Below, piece by piece: positions 15,101 to 28,261 of a stretch of 64,000 bases of DNA. Position numbers and translations under genes: made by a program. The stretch is from Strongylocentrotus purpuratus (Eukaryota > Echinodermata > Echinoidea > Camarodonta > Strongylocentrotidae). Within the stretch, counting starts at the first letter, position 1. Each line of letters begins with the position of its first letter. The notes beneath the pieces are model-generated. The model worked only from the letters and a program-made list of their open reading frames with translations. It ran no database searches and had not been told where the DNA came from. The stretch is from NCBI RefSeq assembly GCF_000002235.5, contig NW_022145597.1, positions 2,387,501 through 2,451,500 on the forward strand, read 5' to 3'.

Positions 15101-18100
15101 CATAATTAATATATTAATCACCTATTATGGTCCTACATGCTCTTTTCTAGATTCGTTCCGAACTTAAGATTTGATTTTGTGTTTGGTTTCCGTTAAAAAC
15201 AGGTACTCCATAATCCAATATTGGGCGAATGTATCCCTTGTAAGCTGTTACTAGATCACAGAATGGCAAGCAGTACGTTTTGAGAATACGAAGCATGACA
15301 CGTTTTTTACTGGCATGGCATAAAAGGTCTGAGATATGACTGTCCCATTTCAAATTGGACTGCACAGTTATTCCTAATATATTTGCTTAAGCACTCATCC
15401 CCAATAAACAGAGGTCTCTTTTCAGCTAAATTCTTAGAAAAAGAGATAGACATACAATGACATTTCGATGGATCAAGAGTCATGTTATTTCGAAGAGACC
15501 ACTGATAAAACTCAGGTAAGTATTTTGTAATTTAGATGGTTGTGATAATATACAACCTTCAACAAGTGTCAAATCGTCTACATACTTGAAGTATGGTACT
15601 TCGGAGTTAATACAAGCACCATTAATCAATATTAGGAAAATAATTGGTCCTAATTTTGTACTATGTGCTACACCGGCATGAGACGTTGACCAGTCTGAAA
15701 ATGACTAAGATAGTTCACACGTTGTTGACGGTGTACAATAAAATTTAAGATCCATGAAATAATATAAGGCCGAACATGAAGGTGGGATTAACTTATTGGC
15801 AAGTATATTGGCGTCTATACGATCAAAAGCTTTCGAAAAGTATAGATATGGACCGAGAATATGCTGCATTTTTATAAATCTGGTAAAGCAAATTAATTGA
15901 TTAATTAATTAATAATAACAGTTCACGGGCCGGCTGGTTGTGTGTAATATAACCAACACGAAAAAGCCAACAAAAAGCCAATATTGGCATTGGCTGGAAT
16001 ATAACGTAACAGGCGCCATTTCCTTTTCCAACGGCTGGTTCAAAATTACCGAATATTTGTGGGGCACCATAAATGTTAGAAATGGTTATATTTAAGGATA
16101 TTTCAGCCGTCTCTGAACCAATTTTGATCAAACAAAGATGATTTTATGATTTAAATTGTATATTCTTTCAAACTTGACACTTAGTTTTTCATTATCTCAT
16201 CAAAAATTATTTTGTGTAGTACCCTCTGCAACAAAACTCAACTATCCCTTTAAACGTTTACCTATAGGATGCCAGGTAAATTATTAACGATGTTTTTATA
16301 TCTTCTAGATAAGCATGAACGATTTTTTTTTTCCAGGTCGAAAGGTTGAAAGGTTGAACGGTTTGTTTTATTTTTTTTATACGGCCCAACATGGGGGCAT
16401 GAAAGAAATACAGATAATGTATCTTGTCAAGATTCTTGATGTGTTCACGTTTCTTTGAAATGCATGAAGATATACAACTAGGGGATGTATTAAAGCTTTG
16501 AGATCCAGAGGAACAGAGGTTACAAAAAAGATGTGGCTCAAGTTAAATTACAATACTTTACCCACTTATGGTTAAAAACTCCAACTCCAAATTTCCTTTT
16601 GGTACATTTTAGAAATTACCAATATAATGTTAATGCCTTGTTTAGACTTGCATTCCAATAGCTGTAAGGCGCTGTTTTGCTGCTGCCACACACACATTTC
16701 TGCTCCCTAAATGTCATTTGTTTTGGGCTACTTTCTCTTTGTTTTTCACTTCAAAATTTGGATCATGTTGAGTTTATGTTTCAGAGCATCTCCTGATCAA
16801 GGTTGGAGTGATTTTATTGTAATCTTCTTGGTGGATTTTTGATGTGTTTTTCTTGTACCTGGATGTGACTTTCCTACATGCAACTTGTGCTTCCATTATA
16901 CACATTAGCCTTTTCACTTTGTTGGCTATTGGAATGCAAATGAGTGCTTTGTGCACCACCAACAGGATATGGTCAACAATAGATATGGATCGGTTCAGTG
17001 CCTACAGCCATTGAAATACAGCAGGTCCCAGCTGCTTGCACTAAGAAGTAAAGCTATCAAACAAATACCTTTTGATGCTTATTGTGCTTTGAAGGACAAT
17101 GGCCTGCTACATGTAAGGGGCAGACGTGGAGGTGCCCACATGCATAAATCAAAGCATGTACATGTACATAATAATGTGGAAAGTTAATTGTCATCTGATA
17201 ATCAAATTACAACAACATACAGGAATGAACTTGATGTTAGGCACTGGAACGTCCACTCTGCACGCAACAAAACTTGCTATGTGGCTGACTATGCTATTGA
17301 ACATAATGTAGATGTTTTATTCTTGACTGAAACCTGGCTACGTGAGGATGATAATGTTATAATAGGTGAACTTAAACCACCGGGTTACTCGTTCTTAAAT
17401 GTCCCCCGATCATCCGACGAGGATCATCATGGGGGGGATAGGGATTCTTTCTAAGAGTGAACTCAATCTGCAACTTGTTCCTGGTATTCTTCCTGATACA
17501 GTAACCTTTGAACACGCGTTGATATCCAACACTACGAGAGACATTAACTTTGTCGTTATCTACAGACCCCCTCCTTCAGCTAAAAATGGCTTACGTACTT
17601 CCTCATTCTTATCAGAGTTCGACAATTTTATTGATGCTGCAAGTCTGCTGCCAGGTATGCTTGTTCTGATGGGTGATATGAATATTCATTTTGATATTCC
17701 AGGGAAATCAGACGTGGCTCATGTTCTATCTTCACTCTCTGCAAATGGTCTTGTACAGAACATTTCGGAGCCAACGCACAGGTTGGGACATACACTTGAC
17801 CCTATCATCACTCGTGTTGATGGTGATAGTTTGATGAACTACAAAGTTCACGTCAATCATATCTCTGATCACCACGTGGTATGTGCTTCTCTAAGAGTGT
17901 ATCATCCTGAGTTGATATCAACAAAAATATCATACAGGAACTTCAAAGACATGGATCACTCCAATTTTGCCTCTGAGCTCGCGGCTAAACTTGATGCTCC
18001 TAAGGCTGATAATGGGACTGCTGATGAATGTCGTATCAATAAGATCGTATCGGAATTCGACTCTGCCGTCCAGGAGACTCTTGACTCTACCGCTCCCATG

Positions 18101-21100
18101 AAGACAGTCACCATCAAGGCTCGTCGCAGGCCCAGGTGGTATAACTCGACAATAGGGGATTCACGCCGTGAACGCCGCCGATGTGAAAGGCGGTGGGGGA
18201 AACACAAGACTGATGTAAATTTGAGTGCTTTCCAAGCTGCAAAACTTCATGTCAAAAAGTGCATCACCATGGCCAAGTGTGAATACTTTACCTGTGCTCT
18301 TGAGGAGTGTACTCCAAAGACTGCCTTCCAAGTACTGAATAGGTTACTGAACACCAATGAAAAGGTTCTTCCTGTACATGACTTGCCAGCTGAATTAGCA
18401 GACAGATTCGCCAACTTCTTCACTGATAAAGTCCTGAAGATTCGGAATGAACTTGATGGCAATGATCCCGATCCATTGTTCACATCCTGCTGTAATCAGG
18501 GGATAGGTCTTCAGTTCCGAGAGTTCGCCGAAGTATCTGAGAGTGAAGTGGAGAATATCATCAAACGTTCATCATCAAAGAGTTGCTCCCTTGACCCTCT
18601 ACCAACATGGCTGTTGAAGAAACATCTCAGAGTTGTACTACCTGAACTTGTTCACCTTACGAACCAGGTTCTGTCTAGTGGTGTCTTTCCTACAGATCTC
18701 AAAGAGGCACTAGTGTTACCAGTCATCAAGAAAGCGTCAATGGATAGAAATGATCTACGGAGCTATCGCCCTGTATCAAATATACCATTTCGGTCTAAGA
18801 TTATCGAGCGAATAATGCTTAGACAACTTACTGAGCACATCCAGGATAATGGACTTGCTGAGCCCATGCAATCGGCATACAAAGAACACCATAGCACTGA
18901 AACAGCACTACTTAAGATTCAGACGGATTTACTTCAAGCCATTGACAGTCAGAAAGGAGTAATGATGGTGCTGCTTGACTTGTCTGCTGCGTTTGACACA
19001 GTGGACCATAACATTCTGCTGAATCGTCTTGAAGACCATTTTGGTATTACAGGTCTCGCTCTCAAGCTTATCCATTCATACCTTGAAGACCGCAACAGCC
19101 ATGTTCTAATCTCTGGTCAGCTTTCGAAAGCTTGTAGATTGCCACATGGAATTCCACAAGGTTCTGTCATCGGACCCTTGTTTTTCACCCTTTACATTCG
19201 TCCCATTGGTGATATTCTTCGGGCTCATGGAGTATTCTTTCATATGTATGCAGATGACATTCAGATCTACGTGATGTTTGACCCAACTGATCCAGTGGCA
19301 ATTGATGCTGCGCTTGGCAGACTCAGTAGTTGTATCACTGAAATTCAGCGTTGGATGAATGCGAACAAGCTCAAACTCAACGATGGCAAGACAGAATTCT
19401 TTGTCTCTGCTTCACCGCATCATCGGTCATCCCATCTAATGAATGATGTCAAACTGATGATTGGTGAGAAATCCTTCCCACCATGTAAGTCCATCCGCAA
19501 TCTGGGAGTAACACTTGAACCATCTGTGAACTTAAGTCTGCATGTTAACCTTCTCAGCAGAAGCATCAAGTACCACCTACGTAACCTGTGGAGGGTGAGG
19601 CGGTTTATTGATCAATCAACATGCCACGCTGCGGCGAGGGCTCTCGTCCTTTCCAGACTAGACTACTGCAACAGTCTCTTCAGTGTTCTCAGCCAGAGGG
19701 ACCTTGATCGTCTTCAGAGACTCCAAAACTCAGCGGCAAGGCTTGTCTTTTCTGCTCCTCTTCGGACTCACATAACACCACTTCGACTTGAACCCCATTG
19801 GCTGCCTGTACGACAGAGAAAAGCTTTTAAGATCCTACTACTGGTCTACAAGTCTCTCAACCACCGATGTCCCCCGTACATAGCTGACTGCTTGGTTCGT
19901 CGTACTCGAGTCCGAAATACCCGCTCATCATCATCCATCTGGCTCACTCAGTGTCTCTCTAAGAAACGTGCTGGTGAATTGTCTTTTCCATCGGTTGCTG
20001 CAAAACTGTGGAACCAACTACCTACTGCTGTGCAGACTGCCTCATCTGTTGACCAGTTCAAGAAACTACTCAAGTCACATCTTTTCTGCTAGAAATTACT
20101 TTATTACCAGCCTACATATACTTTGCTGATCTCTAAGAAGTGTCTAACTTTTGTTTTTAAGTGGCCCAAACATTGTCGAGCATGTGTGCAGCGCTTTGTA
20201 ACTGCAAGGAAAAGGCGCTATATCAAATATCTTTTGGATTGGATGGGATGGATTGGATTATACTTTATAAATGCTACTTTAAAACTCGTGGGCGTTGGCA
20301 GGAATTGGCCGATATAGGCCTACTGTACACTACCTGTTCCCCATCTCAGCTTTTCATACTCAGCAAAGAAATTATTTATTTTTACACGCGTGTTTATTGT
20401 TAAAAGAAAAAGCAGGGTTATGCCATTAAGATAGGTGTAAAATAATGAATTTAAAATACAAATTGTTTAAATGTTTATGTTAGTAGCAAAAAGTAGCATA
20501 CAGTATTTTTCTACATTGCAAGAAAATCGTTGAATGATTGTTTAGGGCCTTCCTTCCAATGTCAAGTATCTACGGCTTGCAGGGCTCTATACTCACACCA
20601 TAATAACGGTCTTCTATCTTTCATTACAGTGAACCACAATTAACCTTGTCAGACGCCATACAAATCTAATCAAATCAATAAATCGAAACAGAAGTCAAGA
20701 TTGGGGATTACCATCAATATACTAGTACTTACAAAAGAGGAATCAAAACAGGTTTACAAACGTATAAACAAAGAAATCATCAGATATAAATGAATAAAAC
20801 CATGAAAATGAATACAAAATTACAAAATGAGGATCAAATCCACATTTTGGGATTATCATCTATGTACAAGTTATTAGAGAAAAGAACAATCACCAAATAA
20901 ATTTTCTTGTTGCCACGGATAGGATGTATTTCATTTTCGGTTAATCATTTCTGCTAAAAATATACACCACGAAATGTATTAGCAAATGGTAGAAACGTGG
21001 TTTTCTTAGACGGCACAGACTTATTGAAAAGACAGTCGTTAGGGCTAAAGTTTCACCGAGAATGGTTGAGCACATTTTAGTATGGATGTCTACAATATTA

Positions 21101-22347
21101 TTTTAACTGTTCCTCAGCTCGTTTACATTGACGCGTTTTTAAAGCAAAAATACCATTACTATTAAAAAGTAATTTTTATTTTGGAGCGGTTATATTATGA
21201 TGTTTGATAAATTATATAAATGTAATGAGGGAGAGCTGACGCTTGATAATCACGCAGAAAAGATTTGTTTAATTTGAATTTAAAAGAATTTAAACTGGGG
21301 GCATTCTTGATGCTAACATCAAGAATGGTCCAAAGCTTCGGGCCTGCGTAAGTGAATACGAATTTGGCAAGTATAGTTCTAGTTAATGGCAGGTGGAATT
21401 CGTCAGATTGGCGCGTGGGGTAATTTGTGTATAGTTTTATATTTGATGAATATTACATTGAAGACTGAGGGTAGCGTATTATTATTTAGCTGGTACATAA
21501 ACAGACCGAGGCTATAACGATATAAATCAATTAACTTCAACATATTATTTTCAACAAACAAAACATCAGTATTTTATTGTCATACAATCATGTGCCTCGT
21601 GATTTCTTTCGTTGGGTGGGAGATGGGCGGATGAAGGGGCTAGGCCCGGGTAAAGCCATTCTTTAAAAGCTACTGTTTTCATTCATCATTTCATAATTTT
21701 ATCATTTCATTCAACTTTATTACAATTTGTTTCATCGACTCAGGTATCGAGGACATCAGAGTACCGTTCAACGGGTCTGTGAATATCACATCTCCAGACT
21801 ATCCTGACAATTATTATACCACAAACCTCCATCTAACCTTCCTGATCAGTGTTTCTGAGGGGCAAAGCGTAGTCTTAAGATTCGACCATTTTGATCTGGA
21901 ACCCGCCTACGACTATATAAAGATCGGTTTTGGGAATGTGTCCGGACTTGAAGAGACCAGATTGATCACAGTATCCGGGAATACCCTTCCATCGGATATC
22001 AATACCCGGCATCGGATCGCATGGATGGAGTTTGTATCCGATTCTGCCTTCACTTTCTCAGGCTTCTCGGTAGAAGCCTCAGGCAAAGGTAAGCACTAAA
22101 ACTGAATATTTTTTTAAATTTTAAATAACCTGTATTCCTGAAAATGAAATAACTTTCGGCCATGTTTAAATCCGACTTTGTTGTTAAAGTCACTCCCTTT
22201 CGTTATGAAACTTCCAGCGTCAACTTCACTATTCCAAAATAACATCATCATTCAATAGATTAAGTGAACCACAACAGTAACGCTACTACTCCTATACTAT
22301 TACTACTACTACTACTACTACAACTACTATACTACTACTACTAATAT

Positions 22348-22386
<39 letters not shown>

Positions 22387-25300
22387 CTGGCGTACCTATG
22401 GGGGGGGCAGGGGGGGCAGAGTGCCCCCCCCTGACGGGCTCCAGGGGAAAAAAAGAAAAAGGGGAAAGAAAAGAAAAGAAAGGAAAGGAAAGAAAAAGAA
22501 AAAAAGAAAAGGGAAAAAAAAAGGAAGAAGAAGAGGAAAGGAAGAAAAAGGGAGAAGAAAAGGAAAGGAAAAAAATGGGGAAATTAAAAAAAAAAAGACC
22601 ATGGCCGTACGCACCAGGGGGGGGGGGGGGGCAGTTGACCCCAGATATTTTGAAAACGTACAGTGTTTTTTCCTGAAAATGTAGTGTAGGCCTATACCAA
22701 ATCCTTCAATTCTACTTTTGAAAATGCAAAAGTACCCTCATGACCAGTTCGGTCGCTCGAACTCCCTTCACTCCTTGTGCTTTTGAGATTCTTCGAAAAC
22801 TTTTAATGCATCTTTCCCCCTCCCCCACCAGAAAAATATTCCGCATACGGCCCTGAAAAATTCAGACAAATGAAAATAGGAAAATATAAGTGATATAACA
22901 AATTCGAAACTCTTCGCTGGCGCGAACTGCTTGCTAGCCTATTTTGTATTAAATGTTTTCACTTGCTCGTCCCCCTGAAAAAAGAAAAGGATTAGCATTG
23001 CCTAGAATACAATTGTGCCTGCCCCGACGGGCCCCGACCTGCAACCATGGCAACAATAACACACAGTGTATGTACCAAATGTTACTAAAAGAGAGTAATT
23101 CATTTTTCTCGCTCGCTACACTTGCTCGCGAATAAAATGAAAAGATATTGCTTTGGAAACAATTGTACCCACCCTTGACCTGCAACAATATCATTAAAAA
23201 TGGAAGAGTTTTTTTCGCCCTCTCGCCAAAAAGGAATTGAATCGCGTTAAACGCAATTGCGTCCATCCTGACATGCACCAATAAAAACTAGTTTATTTAT
23301 TAATTTCTATTAAAAGAGAATTTTTTTTTGCTTGCTCGCTATGCTCGCTCGCCAAAATGGAATTGACCCCGCTAACGTGCCCGCCCCAACCTGCAACAAC
23401 CAGTTAATAATTATGTACCAAACGTTATTCAAAGAAGTTTTGGTGTGCCCGTGCTCGCCAAAACGGAATTAACATCACCTTAGACATGATTGTGTAAGCC
23501 CTGCCCTGCAACAAAAAAATCTGAAATTTATGAACCAATTATCATTACAAAATTTTTGCTCGCTCGCTACGCTCGCTCGCCAAAATAGAAATAACACCGC
23601 TTTTAATAATCACGTCCCTGACATGGAACAAAGAACCCAAGTTTATGTACCATATTTTCCCTATAAAAGAGAAGTGATTTTTTTGCTCGCTCGCTACGCT
23701 CGCTCGCCAAAATAGAAATAACACCGCTTTTAATAATCACGTCCCTGACATGGAACAATGAACCCAAGTTTTATGTACCATATTTTCCCTATAAAAGAGA
23801 AGTGATTTTTTTCGCTCGCTCGCTACGCTCGCTAGCTCGTGGAATTATGTGCCCACCACTAACCTGCTACAATATCATTAAAAAGAGAAATGTAGGGGGT
23901 TGCCTGCCCGCCAAAATGGGATTGACATTGCCTTAAACACGATTGTGCCCGCCCCCGACCTGCAACAATGGAACAAATTTTATATAGCAATTCATTGAGA
24001 GAAAGATGTATTTTGGCTCGCTAGCTAAAATGGGTATGAAATCACCCGAAACACAATATTGTTCCCGCGCCTTGCATGGGACAATTGAACCAAGTTTAAG
24101 TGGCAAATATTAAAAAAGAAGTGATTTTTTTCTTGCTCGCTACGCTCGTTTGCAAAAAAAATGAAATTAACGTCGCTAACAAGTGAATGTTCCCACCCCC
24201 AACTTGCAACAATACCAGTTTATATACCAAACGTTACTTAAAGATTTTTTTTTTGCTCGCTCGCTCGCCAGAAGTGAAAATTAGCATCGCCTTTTTTGTT
24301 TGTTTCAGTCGCTTGCCCCCCCTGACGGATTACCCCAGGTACGCCACTGCTACTACTTCTACGAGTACTATTACTAATACTACTACTACTACTACTTCTA
24401 CGAGTACTATTACTAATACTTCTACTACTACTACTACTTGTAAAAAAAAATTACCATGATAGAGTGCATAAAACAACACATAGTAATCAATAGATAATAT
24501 TTTGTTTCACAATTAAATTTGTTTTATATAAAACTAAATGACATTTGATTTGATATTATAACATAACAATGTTTAAAACAAATACAAATCTGAATGCAAT
24601 AGTTGATTTTTTAAATTTATATATAGATAAGGGCCCAGTATTATAATGAGTTGCGATTGATATCAATCGCAAATAAGTTGCGATTAATGTAAGAAAAGGT
24701 AAAAGACGTAAATTAATTTAGCTCATTATATATAAATAATAAATATAAAATATCACATTGAAAGCTATATATTTTAAATGCAAAATGACAATAAAATAGG
24801 AAGCCTTTGCTGATTTGAGCTAGAAATTCTAAGTGAGATGATTTGACTTTCTCTGTTTATAAGATGGAGCAGTCCAACTCGTTCTCGTTTAATGTTTTTC
24901 TAGTAGTCTTAGGTTTTAGTACTTTTGTTTTACGTCATTCGTAACATTGTACTAGTTGCTGATATGAAGATGATACGTTCGCTGATTGACCAGTACAATT
25001 TCGCTAGAGAACTCCAGTCGGAAACAAGGGTTAACATAAGAAATCCAAACCAGATTACTAAAGGTCACTTGGCTAACGCCACTCGCTCTCGTGTTTACGC
25101 GATTAGTCTCGTTTTAGTCGCTCGGCGTCAGATATAAATTTCATTATCAGACACGAGGCCTTGTCTAAAGGCTAAGTTACACTCTATTTGAGTTAATTTC
25201 ATATTCCATTGCCAACAACAGAGGGTGAATTTCATATTACGCCTTGATTGAATGCAATAGATTTTTTTTTCAAATACGTTTGAAATATAATGTTTCTGAA

Positions 25301-28218
25301 ATTGCGGTAAAACGAAGATGCTTGATAATTGTAAATGCAAAGAGGGCGATAATCCTGATCATTTCATATGGAATTGTATGACTCGTTACAATTTCATTAA
25401 AACATTAAAATGCAATAAATACATGGGAAGTCAAACATTACATAATATAATTTTTTTTTAATTGTTCAAATTTATAGTAAAAATATATATATAAATATGT
25501 ACAAGCAATAATATTTCCTCTGCGATATTCATTGATTTTTAACGGGTCGTGTTTGTTTGTAATCAGATCAGCTATTATATTCTTTCAGCGGAGGTGATCG
25601 ATTATCTACCACATGATATCCAGAACCAAATAGACGGACATCTCTTATTAGAGTCACCCAGCTATCCAAACGAATATCCTGCTAACACACTGGTTTCTTA
25701 TGTGATCGAGGCACCCGAAGATCATTACATTCTCGCTCGTGTGCTGACACTTGAAACTGAAAGGGGGCAAGTATTTATGTTAGAGTAAACTTTGACAAAC
25801 AGATATTGCAATGTGGAAGAGGAGAGAGGGGGCGATCGCTCTTTATTAATTTGCCCCAAAACGAAAACAGAATCTCTTTATATAGATATGTCAGTGTTGT
25901 TTGTCCGAGATCTGTAATACTTTATCACAAATATCATACAAATTTGATAGCACTTTAATTTATGTTAAAGATCTAAGCCATTAGCATTAATCCTAATGTA
26001 GTTGATGCACAAATATTTCATTTTCACCATTTTTTTATCTTGACATGTGATGATTGTATGAAAAAAAAGGTTAATGTTAGTTCTCTGGTTCACAGGTTTG
26101 ACATTCTCTACATCGGAGAGGGTAAAGAGGTAGGTCGACGGGAAACAATCCGAGAGACGATTTCAGGAAGTAAGAACTACATCAAAGCTTATCATGAATC
26201 AGAAACACGATGGATATGGATTCTCTTCGTCAGTGATTTCACCTATGTTTGGCCAGGATACACCATCCAAATCTCATTTGTTACACGTAAGATTATGTAT
26301 TCCGTCTTTTTCCTAACGCGCGTTACACAAGAGGCGTCAAAAGGGACTTTTAGATTTGCGTGGACTGCTACAGGTGATGTCCTTTTAAGGCACTGGCAGT
26401 CACACGTGTCTTCTTATAAGGCAATGGCAGTGCCTTATAAGGATGTCACAGTGCCTTAAACATATATAGCCCGGGCTATTTTGAAACTGCATAGCCCGGG
26501 GGGGGGGAGCTTCTAAGGCCCCCCCCCCATGATCTCGGCCGTTTCACGGCCGATCGCCGCGAAAATGTGCATACATGTCAAGTGAAGTGTATTGAATTGA
26601 ATACTATGGTAATTTCATTTTTTCGAAAAATTCACTATTTGGATATTTATGGTAATTTATGCAAATAAGGTCATAAAATTAACATTTTTGCCCATAAATC
26701 ATACATTATTCATATTTCAGCATTCTTTTTCACTACATATATTTGTTAGACCATTTGGAATAATAATACAACACAAACAATTGAAAGAGCCAGGTTATTT
26801 CTTATGCTATCTCTTGTTTTGATAATTTCTTATGTATTTCATTGTTTTATTAACTTATGTATTTTATTGTTTTGTTGTTTTATTTCATTTCCAACTATTA
26901 TTCAACTCCTTTTACCCCCAAATAAACACCTAAACTATCAACAAGACCAAATAACCAATGTTTTATCTCTTTATTTGAAAAATGAGATTTCCATATGTTT
27001 TGTACACAAATTAAAAAAATGAGCGATTTTCGGGCTGACTTGCAGAGACAAAAGGACACGTGACTTTGTAATGGTAGGTCCGATTTTCGAGAAATTTCTT
27101 TCAAAAGATGCGCAAGACTCGAAAGAAAAAAGTCACAAAATTTCAGTGCAAGATTTTCTTGAGTTAAAAAATTATCACGAAAAATGTCGAGGGGGGGGGG
27201 CTTCTAAAGCCCCCCCCCCCCCACTCCAGGGGCTAGATAGGGTTAAAAGGACGTCACACGAAGCAGTCCACTATGTCGACGTGCAAATCTCAAAGTCCCT
27301 ATTCTCAGACGTACGACTGCGTCAGTTATTGGCGCGTCTGATTTACGCGCCATGTTATAGTAACTTAGTACACAAAGTAAATACAAAACAAACAATTCCT
27401 CAATCAGTGTTTTAAATGTTGTTGATTAAAGGGCACATGCATGCACTTAAAGGTATTACAACGTTTTGGTATGGGGTCATGAATTTGGTTCAAATTAACA
27501 TATTGGAAGCATATACGATCCTACAATATTCAATGATCGTTGTCGCGGTCGAAATCGACTCTTAAGTTATGAAATTGTAAATAATTAACATTTTATGTCG
27601 AATAGCTCCCTTTCAAGGTCAAGATAATAATTAAGCTATAAAACAATGTTTATTGACTAAAATCGACCGATTAGCTATTCCCGTTCAGAAATTTTATACC
27701 ACTACTACATACTCTGAGATTTTCATGGTCGCAGCTACCATTGTATGGCCGTAGGAGCTATTTGAAATTAATCACAATTTACCGGGAGCACCGGTAAATT
27801 TTTATATTCAATTTTTCTCAAAAGCAGAAGTGTTTTAGGGGCTAAAATTTCTGGTGTTTTTAATACATCCACAGGGGCATCCAAATATATCAAAATTGTA
27901 AAGAATCACTATCCACCCAATTTTCAAAATTTCCCAAAACTTTGTAATACCTTTAATTTCTCTATAACATTGGTTAGCATTGGTAATAACTCAATCAAAG
28001 TGACATCGGGCACATTAGTGTCAAACGACTGTTTAACTCATTGTAGTGCACACAAGAAATCTTCCTCTGGTTTTTGTATTTTCATGGCATAGATATACCA
28101 AATTGGCTTCAAGATTATCTAATTATTTCCATTGCAAGATTGATCAACACCGGCGTTAAAAGTATTGTAATAGAGCTAATCCATCCCAGAAATTTAGGAT
28201 ATTTTAAAAAATTGTTGC

Positions 28219-28261
<43 letters not shown>

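Noticed and set aside
16774..16962. Short minus-strand frame upstream of the retrotransposon.
   Set aside because: No recognisable motif; probably antisense of the element's 5-prime region.
22960..24265. Second CRISPR-like array.
   Set aside because: Same reasons: satellite-like units with related spacers inside a transposable element.
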